In this document: positions 35,172 to 45,270 of the stretch, piece after piece | Layout of the letters: each line of letters opens with the position of its first letter | Position numbering within the stretch: the stretch's first letter is position 1 | DNA from: Phosphoribacter sp037046615 | Lineage (GTDB): Bacteria > Actinomycetota > Actinomycetes > Actinomycetales > Dermatophilaceae | DNA: 64,000 bases | Assembly (NCBI GenBank): GCA_037046615.1 | Contig: JBAOHD010000008.1 | Location: forward strand, 310,001 to 374,000 | Direction of reading: 5' to 3' | Program-made: the position numbers and the translations under genes | Notes under the pieces: model-generated | Seen by the model: the letters and a program-made list of their open reading frames with translations, nothing else | The model's database searches: none | Told to the model about the DNA's origin: nothing

Positions 35172-36106
35172 CGGCGCCCACACCGGCGCCTCGGCTCGTC
35201 CGGCAGGTGCAGGCGTGGTTTGACCATCTCGGCGTCGAGCGAGGGGTGTCGTCGAACACGATGGTGTCCTATCAGCGCGACATCCGGCGTTATCTCGCGT
35301 TCCTCGGGCAGCGTGGCCTCACCGATCTGGGCGACGTCGTCGAACGCGATGTCACCGACTTCGTCGCATCCTTGCGCCAGCCGGCTCCAGGAGTCGCACC
35401 CCTGGCCCCGTCGTCGGTCGGGCGCGCGCTCGTGGCCGTCCGAGGCCTGCATCGTTTCCTGGCCGAAGAGGGCACGACGACAGCAGACCCGGCCGCCGAC
35501 GTCAGCCCACCCAAGACCGCGTTGCGCCTTCCCAAAGCGATCTCGATCGAGGAGGTTGAGCGACTCATCGCTGCCAGCGCTCTCGGCGACACCCCGGAGG
35601 CGCTCCGCGACCGGGCTTTGTTGGAAGTGCTCTACGGCGTGGGCGCAAGGGTCTCGGAAGCGGTTGGGCTTGACGTCGACGACATCGACGTCGACCAGGG
35701 CAGCGCCCGACTGTTTGGCAAGGGTTCCAAGACTCGGGTGGTCCCCATGGGACGCCACGCGCGTGATGCCGTCACGGCATACCTCGTGCGAGCCCGCCCG
35801 GTCCTGGCCTCTCGCGGCAGAGGCATCCCAGCGCTGTTCCTCGGAGCACGTGGGGGAAGACTCACCCGCCAAGCTGCCTGGGCCGTGCTTGATGCAGCCG
35901 CCGATCGGGCAGGCATCCCCGGCAAGGTTTCCCCGCACACCCTGCGGCACTCCTTCGCCACCCACCTGCTCGACGGCGGGGCCGACATCCGCGTCGTCCA
36001 GGAACTCCTCGGGCATGCATCCGTCACGACCACCCAGATCTACACGATGGTCACCGTGGCGCGGCTTCGCGAGGTGTATGCCGAAGCGCATCCCCGAGCC
36101 CGCTGA
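35168..36106 (+). CDS. xerD: Tyrosine recombinase XerD
   Basis: About 312 residues. SAM-like N-terminal domain (V-E-R-G-V-S-S-N-T) and catalytic domain with Arg in G-A-R-V-S-E, H-T-L-R-H-S-F-A-T-H-L-L, L-G-H-A-S-V-T-T-T and the nucleophile in Q-I-Y-T. With XerC it resolves chromosome dimers at dif. The start is unclear: no ATG fits. CTG 35168 has GGAGG seven bases upstream and overlaps the ald stop; GTG 35141 would overlap ald by 31 bases and GTG 35207 would trim the N-terminus. Followed by parA/scpAB, so this is the housekeeping enzyme rather than an integrase. Confidence 0.9.
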   Translation: MTAPTPAPRLVRQVQAWFDHLGVERGVSSNTMVSYQRDIRRYLAFLGQRGLTDLGDVVERDVTDFVASLRQPAPGVAPLAPSSVGRALVAVRGLHRFLAEEGTTTADPAADVSPPKTALRLPKAISIEEVERLIAASALGDTPEALRDRALLEVLYGVGARVSEAVGLDVDDIDVDQGSARLFGKGSKTRVVPMGRHARDAVTAYLVRARPVLASRGRGIPALFLGARGGRLTRQAAWAVLDAAADRAGIPGKVSPHTLRHSFATHLLDGGADIRVVQELLGHASVTTTQIYTMVTVARLREVYAEAHPRAR

Positions 36107-36173
36107 TAAGGTCGTCTCTCGATCAGCGCGATGCTGACCGAGTGTCACCGCGACGTGGAGGAGCAGACGTCAG

Positions 36174-37079
<906 letters not shown>

Positions 37080-37092
37080 CCGCCGGCCCACC

Positions 37093-38094
37093 GTGACTGA
37101 CGCGACGGACTCCCTCCCGCTGACCGAGTTGTCGGCCGCTGACCCGGTCGTGCCCGGCGGCGTGTTGACCCGTCGCGCGGCGGTAACGCCCTTCGAGGTC
37201 CACCTCGACGTCTTCGAAGGGCCCTTTGACCTCCTCCTCGGGCTCATCGCCAAACATAAACTCGACATCACCGAGATCGCCCTCGCGAAGGTCACTGACG
37301 AGTTCATCGCCCACATCACAGCGGCCCGCACCGCGGGCACGGAGTGGGACCTGTCGCAAGCCTCGGAGTTCCTCCTCGTCGCCGCGACACTGCTCGACCT
37401 GAAAGCCGCACGGCTGCTGCCCAACTCCGGACCCGACGACGAAGAGGACCTCGCGCTCATCGAAGCGCGGGACCTGCTCTTTGCCAGGCTGCTGCAGTAC
37501 CGCGCGTTCAAGGACCTTGCCGCCCACTTCGCCGACCGCATGGCCACCCACGGACGGCTCATGCCACGTCAGGCCGGCCTGGAGCCGCACTTTGCCACGC
37601 TCCTGCCGGAGCTCATCCTGGGCATCACCCCCGAGCAGCTGGCCCTGATCGCCGCCCGCGCCATGGTGCCCAAAGTGCCGCCCACCGTGGGCTTGGCCCA
37701 CCTGCACGCCGTGCAGGTCAGCGTGGCGGAGCAGGCGTCGATCCTCGTCGCTCGGCTTCGGAGCACGGGGGAGTGCACATTCAAATCGCTGGTGGCAGAC
37801 GCGGATTCGACCCTGGTGATCGTGGCTCGCTTCCTTGCTGTCCTCGAGCTTTTCCGCGAGAAGGCCATCGCCGTCGACCAGTCGGAGCCGCTGGCGGACC
37901 TCGTCGTCAGATGGATCGGTCCGGACGACACCGAGATCGTCGTTCACGACGACTACGACGACCTCAATGACGACGACGGCCCCAACGAGCCTGACCTAGC
38001 GCCCGACGCAGTGCCCGACGCAGTGCCCGAACCAGGGCCCGAGCCAGGGCCCGAACCAGAAGCCCGAACCAGTGCCCGAACAGCCAAGGAGTGA
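37093..38094 (+). CDS. scpA: Segregation and condensation protein ScpA
   Basis: About 333 residues, kleisin subunit that bridges SMC. N-terminal F-E-V-H-L-D-V-F-E-G-P-F-D-L-L-L-G-L-I and K-L-D-I-T-E-I-A contact SMC; the C-terminal winged helix lies near residues 180-275. The tail (about 285-333) is acidic then built of P-D-A-V and P-E-P-G repeats. GTG 37093 or GTG 37066 can start it, neither with a good ribosome site; 37066 overlaps parA. Operon with parA, scpB and rluB. Confidence 0.92.
   Translation: MTDATDSLPLTELSAADPVVPGGVLTRRAAVTPFEVHLDVFEGPFDLLLGLIAKHKLDITEIALAKVTDEFIAHITAARTAGTEWDLSQASEFLLVAATLLDLKAARLLPNSGPDDEEDLALIEARDLLFARLLQYRAFKDLAAHFADRMATHGRLMPRQAGLEPHFATLLPELILGITPEQLALIAARAMVPKVPPTVGLAHLHAVQVSVAEQASILVARLRSTGECTFKSLVADADSTLVIVARFLAVLELFREKAIAVDQSEPLADLVVRWIGPDDTEIVVHDDYDDLNDDDGPNEPDLAPDAVPDAVPEPGPEPGPEPEARTSARTAKE
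38001..38073 (+). repeat. 12-bp tandem repeat encoding the Pro-Glu tail of ScpA
   Basis: Degenerate 12-base units starting GCCCGA (for example GCCCGACGCAGT at 38001 and 38013, GCCCGAACCAGG at 38025) recur about six times and encode P-D-A-V and P-E-P-G. Such units can expand or shrink without breaking the frame. Confidence 0.8.
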
Positions 38095-38097
38095 CTC

Positions 38098-38736
38098 ATG
38101 AGTGGTCTCGACGTTCCGCCGGAGGCGGACGGCGCCGCTGCTGCCGACGAGGCGACGGGTCAGGTTGCCTTCGACGTTGATGCCTTTCCGGGAGGTGCGC
38201 GCGCTGCGCTCGAAGCCGTCCTCATGGTCGTCGACGAGCCCGTGAGTGAGATGTCCCTCGCAACCGCCTTGGAGCTTCCGGTCGACACCGTCCGGGCTCA
38301 CCTCCAGGACCTCGAGCGGGAGTATGCCGCGACGCCCCGAGGTTTCACCCTCCGAGCGATCGGTGGTGGGTGGCGGATATACAGCCGAGCTGACTATGCC
38401 CCGGTCGTCGAGAAGTTCCTTCTCGACGGTCACCAGGCACGGCTGACCCAGGCCTCGTTGGAAACGCTGGCGGTCATCGCTTACAAGCAGCCGGTCTCGC
38501 GATCACGGATCGGAGCGGTCCGCGGTGTCAACGTCGACGGCGTCGTCCGGACTCTGGTGTCGCGTGGACTGATCGAAGAGCAAGGTGAAGGAGAGGGTGG
38601 CGCGACGATGTACGGCACTTCCCCATATTTCCTCCAACGGATGGGGCTCGACTCGCTCGATGACCTCCCGCCGTTGGCCCCTTACCTTCCGGATGCCGAT
38701 CTGCTCGACGAGATCGCAGAAGCGGGTCGAGGATGA
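38098..38736 (+). CDS. scpB: Segregation and condensation protein ScpB
   Basis: 212 residues with two winged-helix domains: A-L-E-A-V-L-M-V-V-D-E-P-V, then L-E-T-L-A-V-I-A-Y-K-Q-P-V-S-R, the family signature, and R-G-L-I-E-E-Q-G. It dimerises and binds ScpA in the SMC condensin. Starts 3 bases after scpA and overlaps rluB by ATGA. Confidence 0.93.
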   Translation: MSGLDVPPEADGAAAADEATGQVAFDVDAFPGGARAALEAVLMVVDEPVSEMSLATALELPVDTVRAHLQDLEREYAATPRGFTLRAIGGGWRIYSRADYAPVVEKFLLDGHQARLTQASLETLAVIAYKQPVSRSRIGAVRGVNVDGVVRTLVSRGLIEEQGEGEGGATMYGTSPYFLQRMGLDSLDDLPPLAPYLPDADLLDEIAEAGRG

Positions 38737-39659
38737 GCCGGGGGTCAGGGGGCCCGTCGCAGGGCACCCCGCGTGGCTCCGGCCGGCAGGGTGGTCCCCA
38801 GGGTGGCCGCTCGGGCACAGGCCGCCCGGTCAAAGGCTCCGGACCACGGTTTGCCGGGTCGACCAAGCCCAACCAGCCGACGCGGTTGCCGGCCCGGCCG
38901 ACTCCCGACGTGCCCGCTGTCGACGTCCACGACCCCGACGGCGTGCGCCTGCAAAAGCTGCTCGCCGCTGCCGGAGTCGGGTCACGCCGCACCTGCGAAA
39001 ACCTCATCACCGCGGGTCGAGTCTCCGTCGACGGTCACGTCGTCACCGAGCTCGGCGTCCGGGTCGACCCGACGCGACGGACCGTCCATGTCGACGGTGA
39101 ACGCGTCCAGCTCGACGAGTCGCGGGTCTACCTCGCGTTCAACAAGCCGCTCGGTGTCGTCTCGACCATGAGTGACGAGCTTGGCCGGCCGTCGATCAGC
39201 GACTTCCTCGGCAATCGCCACGAACGGCTCTTCCACGTCGGTCGACTCGATGCCGACACGGAAGGACTGCTGCTGCTCACCAATGACGGTGACCTCGCGC
39301 ACCGGCTGCAGCACCCGGCATACGGGGTCCTCAAGCGTTATCTCGCCCAGGTGCCCGGGCCGATTCCCCGCGACCTCGGCAAACGCCTGCGCGCCGGGAT
39401 CGAGCTCGAGGACGGGCCGGTCGCGGTCGACTCCTTCAAGGTCGTCGACTCGGCGCCGGGCAAGGCGCTCGTGGAGGTGGTGCTCCACGAGGGTCGCAAA
39501 CACGTCGTGCGCCGGTTGCTCGCCGAGGTAGGCCACCCGGTGGTCACCCTCGTGCGGACCGACGTGGGACCGATCCGGCTTGGAGACCTCTCCTCCGGCA
39601 AGACGCGGTCGCTGTCGCGCGCCGAGGTCGGCGCCCTCTACACGGCGGCGGGACTGTGA
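38733..39659 (+). CDS. rluB: Ribosomal large-subunit pseudouridine synthase (RluB/RsuA type)
   Basis: 308 residues. A Gly/Pro/Arg-rich leader of 65 residues precedes an S4 domain (V-R-L-Q-K-L-L-A-A-A-G-V-G-S-R-R) and the synthase domain with N-K-P-L-G-V-V-S-T, catalytic Asp in G-R-L-D-A-D-T-E-G-L-L-L-L-T and H-E-G-R-K-H-V-V-R-R-L. Probably modifies 23S rRNA helix 89, as RluB does; RsuA activity on 16S rRNA is less likely. The basic leader may bind rRNA. Confidence 0.9.
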   Translation: MSRGSGGPSQGTPRGSGRQGGPQGGRSGTGRPVKGSGPRFAGSTKPNQPTRLPARPTPDVPAVDVHDPDGVRLQKLLAAAGVGSRRTCENLITAGRVSVDGHVVTELGVRVDPTRRTVHVDGERVQLDESRVYLAFNKPLGVVSTMSDELGRPSISDFLGNRHERLFHVGRLDADTEGLLLLTNDGDLAHRLQHPAYGVLKRYLAQVPGPIPRDLGKRLRAGIELEDGPVAVDSFKVVDSAPGKALVEVVLHEGRKHVVRRLLAEVGHPVVTLVRTDVGPIRLGDLSSGKTRSLSRAEVGALYTAAGL

Positions 39660-39672
39660 GAGTGAGGGTGGT

Positions 39673-40758
39673 GTGAGCACGCGAGTCCAGATCCGTGGGA
39701 CCGGTCTGATCGGCACGAGCCTCGGGATCGCGTTGTCCCGCAAGGGGTATGCCGTGACCCTCACGGACCCGTCGCCGACCGCCGAGCGCTTGGCACGCGA
39801 CCTCGGCGCTGGTCGGTTGGTCCGGCCAGACGACGCACTTCCCGACCTCATCGTCGTGGCTGCGCCGCCGGACGTCGCTGGCGCGGTCATCGAGCGGGTG
39901 CTCGGCGAGCACCCGCAGGCCGTCGTGACGGATGTCGCCTCGGTCAAGGGCGTCATTGCCGACCACCTCACAGCAGTCGGCGCTGACGTGAGTCGTTATG
40001 TCGGCGGGCACCCGATGGCCGGGCGCGAGCGCTCGGGTGCGATGCACGCGCGCGGGGACCTTTTCGAAGGGCGCGCGTGGGTCATCGTGCCCACGGACGC
40101 GAGCGCACCTGCGGCCGTCGACCTCGTCCGCCGGATGGCCCTCGACGCCGGCTCGGTGACCACCGTCATGGGAGCTGCGGAGCACGACGCCGCTGTGGCG
40201 ACCGTCTCGCATGTGCCCCAGATCGTCTCGAGTCTCGTTGCGGCGCAACTGCGCTTCATCGACCACGACGCGGTCGCCCTGGCGGGTCAGGGGCTGCGTG
40301 ACGTGACCAGGATCGCGGCCAGCGACCCCCGCCTGTGGACTCAGATCCTCGCCGGCAACGCCGACGCCGTCGGGGGAGTGCTCGCGCGTCTGCTGGACGA
40401 ACTCGGCTCCGTCGTGGCGGCGCTGGCCGAGCTGCGCGGCGATCGTGACGGCGAAGGCAGCCTCGACGTCGTGGCTCGGGCCCTCACCTCGGGCAATAAC
40501 GGTCACGCCCTCATTCCTGGCAAGCATGGGGCGGCGCCCACGGCATACGACTCGGTCACCGCGATCGTCCCCGACGCTCCCGGGGAGTTGGCCCGCCTTC
40601 TCACCGACGTCGGTGAGGCCGGGGTCAACCTCGAGGACATGCACCTCGACCACGGACTCGGACAACCCTTCGGGCTGGCCGAAATCCTCGTCGTGCCGGC
40701 CGCGGCCCAGCGTTTGCGGGAGGCCTTGGAACACAAGGGCTGGCGGGTGTTGGATTGA
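39673..40758 (+). CDS. tyrA: Prephenate dehydrogenase (tyrosine biosynthesis)
   Basis: About 361 residues: NAD fold I-R-G-T-G-L-I-G-T-S-L-G, V-T-D-V-A-S-V-K, G-G-H-P-M-A-G-R-E-R-S-G, helical dimer domain, and a C-terminal ACT domain (A-P-G-E-L-A-R-L-L, N-L-E-D-M-H-L) that may bind tyrosine for feedback. GTG 39673 has GAGGGTGG just upstream. Position between rluB and cmk is conserved among relatives, as far as I recall. Confidence 0.91.
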   Translation: MSTRVQIRGTGLIGTSLGIALSRKGYAVTLTDPSPTAERLARDLGAGRLVRPDDALPDLIVVAAPPDVAGAVIERVLGEHPQAVVTDVASVKGVIADHLTAVGADVSRYVGGHPMAGRERSGAMHARGDLFEGRAWVIVPTDASAPAAVDLVRRMALDAGSVTTVMGAAEHDAAVATVSHVPQIVSSLVAAQLRFIDHDAVALAGQGLRDVTRIAASDPRLWTQILAGNADAVGGVLARLLDELGSVVAALAELRGDRDGEGSLDVVARALTSGNNGHALIPGKHGAAPTAYDSVTAIVPDAPGELARLLTDVGEAGVNLEDMHLDHGLGQPFGLAEILVVPAAAQRLREALEHKGWRVLD

Positions 40759-40805
40759 CATCTGTGAGGGGCAGAGGTGATCGTCCGCGGCGGGAGGGCA
40801 AGGCC

Positions 40806-41498
40806 GTGCCAGCCGCACCGAAGAAGCTCGTCGTCGCCATCGACGGCCCGTCAGGGTCGGGCAAGTCGAGCGTGTCCCGAGCCGTTGCTCGCGCGCTGGG
40901 CGCTGCCTATCTCGACACGGGGGCGATGTACCGCGCCCTCACGTGGTGGCTCCTGGCCGAAGGCGTCGACCTGCGTGACGTTGAGACGGTCGTCGCGAAG
41001 GCTCCCCATTGCCCGCTCATTCTCGGGGTCGACCCGGACCGACCGACCGTGACGGTGGGCGGACGGGATATCGCGCGAGACATCCGCAGTGAGCGGGTGA
41101 CGAGCCAAGTCTCCACCGTGGCGACGATCCCCGCGATCCGCGAGTTCATGTGTCAATGGCAACGACGTCTCATCGCCGAGGCCGGCGCCGCCCGGAATGC
41201 CGTCGTCGCCGAAGGCAGGGACATCACGACGGTGGTGGCTCCGGACGCCCAGGTCCGGATCCTGCTCACGGCCAGCGAAGCCGCGAGGCTCGCCCGCCGC
41301 GCCCGACAGACTCACGGGGCCGTCGACGACCAGGCCATCCGAGCCACTCGAGACCTCGTCGTCGAACGTGACCGGGTCGACTCGACGGTGTCGGCGTTCA
41401 CGACGGCGGTCGACGGCGTGACCCTGCTGGACACCTCAGACCTGGATTTCGAGCAGTCGGTCGCCGCCGTGCTCGCCACGGTCAGAGCCTCGGCATGA
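40806..41498 (+). CDS. cmk: Cytidylate kinase
   Basis: About 230 residues, typical size. P-loop I-D-G-P-S-G-S-G-K-S-S, Y-L-D-T-G-A-M-Y-R-A, V-A-E-G-R-D-I-T-T-V-V and a lid with R-A-R-Q. Phosphorylates CMP and dCMP. GTG 40806 has AAGG five bases upstream and begins the protein near the P-loop; TTG 40755 overlapping the tyrA stop would add 17 residues. The stop overlaps the acyltransferase ATG. Confidence 0.94.
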   Translation: MPAAPKKLVVAIDGPSGSGKSSVSRAVARALGAAYLDTGAMYRALTWWLLAEGVDLRDVETVVAKAPHCPLILGVDPDRPTVTVGGRDIARDIRSERVTSQVSTVATIPAIREFMCQWQRRLIAEAGAARNAVVAEGRDITTVVAPDAQVRILLTASEAARLARRARQTHGAVDDQAIRATRDLVVERDRVDSTVSAFTTAVDGVTLLDTSDLDFEQSVAAVLATVRASA

Positions 41499-42226
41499 CG
41501 AGCACCGCACCCGAGACGTGGCGGCCGCGGCTGGGTCAAGCCATCGGCCGGGTGCTGTTTCACGCGGCATACCGGCCGTATGCCGTCGACGCGCACCTTG
41601 TCCCGCGCAGCGGTGCGGTGATCTTCGTGGCCAACCACACGGGACTCATCGACGGACCCCTCGCGTTTACCCTTGCTCCCCGCCCGGCCTCGTTCCTGGT
41701 CAAGGAGGAGACGTTCCGGGGTTTCGTCGGGACGGTGCTGCACCTCGTGGGGCAGATCCCCATCCAACGCGACACGGGCGACCGGGCTGCGCTCGCGACG
41801 GCGATCGCCGTCCTCAAGGCCGGGGGAGCGGTCGGCGTCTTCCCCGAAGGCACACGAGGGCGCGGCGACGTTGCGGCGGTGCACCAGGGAGCGAGTTGGC
41901 TGGCGCTGCAGACGTCGTCGCCGATCGTCCCCGTGGCGCTCCTGGGCGTGCGCCGGGAAGGCCAGGGGGTCTCCGAACTCCCGCGCGTCTGGTCCAAAGT
42001 GGTCGCGGTCTTCGGCGCGCCGGTCATGCTCGATGCCGATCCTGCCATCCCGAGGCGGGAGCGGGTGCGGGGCGCGACCGAGCAACTCCGTCAGGTGCTC
42101 GCCGCACACGTGGCGGCTTCGGAAGAACGATTCCGTATGCCGCTCGCCACCGATGACCCACGGGCCCCGCGGTGCCCTCGCCGGAGAGCGCAGCTCGAGG
42201 CCGAGAAGGCTGTTGGAGAGAGCTAG
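41495..42226 (+). CDS. 1-acyl-sn-glycerol-3-phosphate acyltransferase family protein (PlsC-like)
   Basis: 243 residues. N-H-T-G-L-I-D (NHX4D-type catalytic box), F-P-E-G-T-R-G-R and I-V-P-V-A-L-L-G are the PlsC motifs. It transfers acyl groups to lysophosphatidate or a related lipid at the membrane. Located between cmk and der in many actinobacteria; in some genomes it is fused to cmk or der, but here it is separate with an ATGA overlap from cmk. Two GTATGCCG copies lie within 20 bases at 41567-41586. Confidence 0.87.
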   Translation: MTSTAPETWRPRLGQAIGRVLFHAAYRPYAVDAHLVPRSGAVIFVANHTGLIDGPLAFTLAPRPASFLVKEETFRGFVGTVLHLVGQIPIQRDTGDRAALATAIAVLKAGGAVGVFPEGTRGRGDVAAVHQGASWLALQTSSPIVPVALLGVRREGQGVSELPRVWSKVVAVFGAPVMLDADPAIPRRERVRGATEQLRQVLAAHVAASEERFRMPLATDDPRAPRCPRRRAQLEAEKAVGES

Positions 42227-42252
42227 TGGCCCCATAGGGGACACTGGAGGGT

Positions 42253-43782
42253 GTGACTGACGACCTGCACCCTGCCGATCCCGGAGTGACGTCCCCCGGG
42301 GACGCCGCTCTCGGGACCCCCGCTGATGCCGTCGATGGCCGCCCCGATGAGGCTGCCGTCGAACGCGCCCTCCGGGCCGGCCTCGCGGACTTCGACCTGG
42401 ACGACGCCGACTTGGCGCTGCTCGACCGCGGTGGACTCGACGGTGCCGATGCCGACGCTGCTGGTCCCTTACCCGTCGTCGCCGTGGTGGGCCGGCCCAA
42501 TGTCGGCAAGTCGACCTTCGTCAACCGCATCCTCGGGCGCCGTGAGGCCGTCGTCGAGGACGTGCCTGGCGTCACACGTGACCGCGTGGCCTATCAAGCG
42601 GACTGGGCCGGACGTCGTTTCACCCTGGTCGACACCGGTGGTTGGGAGGTCGACGCCACCGGCATCCACCTGCGGGTGGCTGAGCAGGCCGAGGTCGCCA
42701 TCGAGCTCGCCGATGTCGTGCTCTTCATCGTCGACTCGACTGTCGGCGCAACCGACACCGACGAGGCCGTTGTCAAGCTCCTGCGACGGTCGGGCAAGCC
42801 GGTCGTCCTTGTCGCCAACAAGGTCGACGACCAGCGGTTCGAGGCGGACGCCACGGCATTGTGGAGTCTCGGCCTCGGTCAGCCCTGGCCGGTCTCTGCC
42901 CTTCACGGGCGGGGGAGTGGTGACGTGCTCGACGCTCTCCTGGAGGTCCTGCCGGAGGTATCGGGCGTCGGTGGGGCCTACCCGGAGGGTGGGCCACGTC
43001 GCGTCGCACTCATCGGCCGACCCAACGTCGGCAAGTCTTCGCTGCTCAACAAGCTCGCCGGTCACGAACGCGTCGTCGTCGACGACGTCGCTGGCACGAC
43101 CCGTGACCCGGTCGACGAACTCGTCGTGATCGCCGGCACGCCGTGGCGTTTTGTCGACACGGCCGGCATCCGTCGCCGAGTGCACCAGACCCGGGGAGCC
43201 GATTTCTACGCCTCGCTGCGCACCCAGACGGCTCTGGAGAAGGCCGAGGTAGCGGTCGTCCTCGTGGATGCGAGCCAATCGATCACCGAGCAGGACGTGC
43301 GCGTGATCCAGCAGGCCATCGACGCCGGCCGCGCTCTGGTCGTCGCCTTCAACAAGTGGGACCAGCTCGATGACGAGCGGCGGCATTACCTTGAGCGAGA
43401 GATCGAACGTGATCTCGTCCAGATCACGTGGGCGCCGCGGGTCAACATCTCTGCAGTGACCGGTCGTCACGTGGAGAAGCTCGTGCCGGCGCTGGAGACC
43501 GCACTGGCGTCGTGGGACATGCGCATCCCCACGGGCAAGCTCAATGCCTTCCTCGGTGAGGTCGTCTCGGCTCATCCGCACCCTGTGCGCGGTGGCAAGC
43601 AGCCGCGGATTCTCTTCGCGACCCAAGCGGCGGCCCGTCCGCCGCGGTTCGTCCTCTTTGCCAGCGGCTTCGTCGAAGCCGGCTACCGGCGCTTCGTCGA
43701 ACGCAAACTGCGCGAACGCTTCGGCTTTGAGGGCACGCCGATCGAGGTCAGCGTCCGGGTCCGGGAGAAGCGCAAGCGGTAG
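42253..43782 (+). CDS. der: Ribosome-associated GTPase Der (EngA)
   Basis: 509 residues with two GTPase domains: G-R-P-N-V-G-K-S-T at about residue 81 and G-R-P-N-V-G-K-S-S at about 256, each followed by D-x-x-G and N-K-V-D or N-K-W-D, and a C-terminal KH-like domain with P-R-I-L-F-A-T-Q. An acidic leader of 75 residues precedes the first domain. It assembles the 50S subunit. GTG 42253 has GGAGG only two bases away, and GACACT sits seven bases upstream, so leaderless initiation is possible. Confidence 0.95.
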   Translation: MTDDLHPADPGVTSPGDAALGTPADAVDGRPDEAAVERALRAGLADFDLDDADLALLDRGGLDGADADAAGPLPVVAVVGRPNVGKSTFVNRILGRREAVVEDVPGVTRDRVAYQADWAGRRFTLVDTGGWEVDATGIHLRVAEQAEVAIELADVVLFIVDSTVGATDTDEAVVKLLRRSGKPVVLVANKVDDQRFEADATALWSLGLGQPWPVSALHGRGSGDVLDALLEVLPEVSGVGGAYPEGGPRRVALIGRPNVGKSSLLNKLAGHERVVVDDVAGTTRDPVDELVVIAGTPWRFVDTAGIRRRVHQTRGADFYASLRTQTALEKAEVAVVLVDASQSITEQDVRVIQQAIDAGRALVVAFNKWDQLDDERRHYLEREIERDLVQITWAPRVNISAVTGRHVEKLVPALETALASWDMRIPTGKLNAFLGEVVSAHPHPVRGGKQPRILFATQAAARPPRFVLFASGFVEAGYRRFVERKLRERFGFEGTPIEVSVRVREKRKR

Positions 43783-43800
43783 GCGCTGACCGCAGCGCCT
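43781..43800 (+). terminator. Hairpin at the der stop codon
   Basis: AGGCGCT (43781-43787) and AGCGCCT (43794-43800) form a perfect 7-bp stem with a 6-base loop, overlapping the der TAG. It likely ends the scpA-der transcript. The gap to tRNA-Pro also holds two GTATGCCG-type copies (about 43808 and 43859). Confidence 0.5.
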
Positions 43801-43911
43801 CGCGGGCGGCATACCGAGGCCTCTTGCGTGGAGGGTAAGGGCGCGATTTCGGGCCCCGGTATGCCGTGCGCTAAGGTTTCGATCGCTCTCGCACGCCGCG
43901 TGAGCGAGCCA

Positions 43912-43985
<74 letters not shown>

Positions 43986-44003
43986 CGATGACTTTGTCCG
44001 TTG

Positions 44004-45188
44004 ATGGTCCACGTCGCAAAGCCGTCCACTAAAGACGGGAACCGAGCCGTGTCGCCGCATGCCACGACCGCAGCAAACCAACCCGCCGAATCGCCGTGCC
44101 CTCGGCCCCAGCGTCTGCACAGCCTGGACGTGGCTCGTGGGTTGATGCTCATTGTGTCAGTGGGGGTGAACGCGTGGTACACGGCGCCCGCCTGGTTCCA
44201 ACACGCCGATTGGTTTGGAGTGCACCCGATCGACTGGGTCTTCCCGGTATTCGTCACCTTGACGGGCTGCGGTCTCGGGATGGCTTTCCACCGGCGGGTG
44301 CCCTTGCGGCAGGTCGTTCAGCGAGTACTCGTGCTGACCGCCGTAGGCTTCGTCTACACCTTGTGGTATCAGTGGCTGACGCTCAAGCACCTCGACCTCA
44401 CTGCTCTGCGCTGGACTGGCGTGCTGCAGTTCTACGCCGCCTTGGTGCTGGTGATCGCCGTTCTCCACGTGGTGCTGCGCCGCTGGTGGCTGTGGCTGCC
44501 AGTCAGTCTCTTGGGTGCGGCGGTGGTGACATGGTGGTTGCACGGCTTTGCCCAAGGATGTCCTGAAGGAATGCTGACGCGGGAGTGCAATCCTTCGAAG
44601 ATTGTCGATCTCGCCGTATTCGGTCAACACACCGTCGTCGCCGCAGAGGGGCATGACACGGTGGGTTTGGTGGCAATGGCCGGTGCGATGGTGAGCGTAG
44701 GGATGGGTGCTGTCGCCGGTCACATCATGATCCTGCGCCGCGGTTGGCTCACCGTGATGGGTCTGCTGGCAACTGCCGGGACGGCCTACGCCGCGTGGGT
44801 GATTACCGCCGACTACGTTCCGACGATGAAGCGGCTGTGGACGGCCCCCTTCGCGTTCATGATTGCGGCCCCGGTGTTCGCCGTCGTGGCCCTGCTCTTC
44901 ACTCTGCTGGACCGAAAACCCTCAGGCCGTATCGCGCGCGGGCTGAGCTGGCCGCTCATCGCCCTAGGCCGCAACAGTTTGCTGGTGTACTTCGGGTCGC
45001 ACATGCTGACGATAACCCTCATTCTGTGGCCGGCCGAAAAGCCACTGGTGCTGCTGGACCGGTTCGTCGCCGGGTTACCTGCAATTATCAACGGCTCACC
45101 GATGACGACCTTCGTCGTGGGTTGCGTAGCCGCCTGGTGGGCTCTGGCTGCCTTGTTGCACTGGCGAGGTATCTACCTGCGCCCCTGA
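44004..45188 (+). CDS. Multi-pass membrane protein, HGSNAT/DUF1624-like acyltransferase
   Basis: About 394 residues with ten or so membrane helices. The N-terminal R-L-H-S-L-D-V-A-R-G-L-M-L and V-N-A-W-Y resemble the heparan-alpha-glucosaminide N-acetyltransferase-like (DUF1624/DUF5009) family, which moves acetyl groups across the membrane; the late L-G-R-N-S-L-L-V-Y-F-G-S-H-M is also typical. Substrate unknown. ATG 44004 lies close to tRNA-Pro; GTG 44049 is an alternative. It faces norB tail to tail. The gene and norB sit together between blocks otherwise conserved with M. tuberculosis. Confidence 0.7.
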   Translation: MVHVAKPSTKDGNRAVSPHATTAANQPAESPCPRPQRLHSLDVARGLMLIVSVGVNAWYTAPAWFQHADWFGVHPIDWVFPVFVTLTGCGLGMAFHRRVPLRQVVQRVLVLTAVGFVYTLWYQWLTLKHLDLTALRWTGVLQFYAALVLVIAVLHVVLRRWWLWLPVSLLGAAVVTWWLHGFAQGCPEGMLTRECNPSKIVDLAVFGQHTVVAAEGHDTVGLVAMAGAMVSVGMGAVAGHIMILRRGWLTVMGLLATAGTAYAAWVITADYVPTMKRLWTAPFAFMIAAPVFAVVALLFTLLDRKPSGRIARGLSWPLIALGRNSLLVYFGSHMLTITLILWPAEKPLVLLDRFVAGLPAIINGSPMTTFVVGCVAAWWALAALLHWRGIYLRP

Positions 45189-45270
45189 GTGATTCACGCC
45201 TGGCGGCGCAGGGTGCCCCTTGGGCAGATAGGTACTACCCGTTCCGGAGCTCCCTTGACCCATCTCCCAG

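Noticed and set aside
35168..36106. XerD-type recombinase as the integrase of a mobile island
   Set aside because: It clusters with parA, scpA and scpB, matches housekeeping XerD in length and motifs, and has no nearby att repeats or phage genes.
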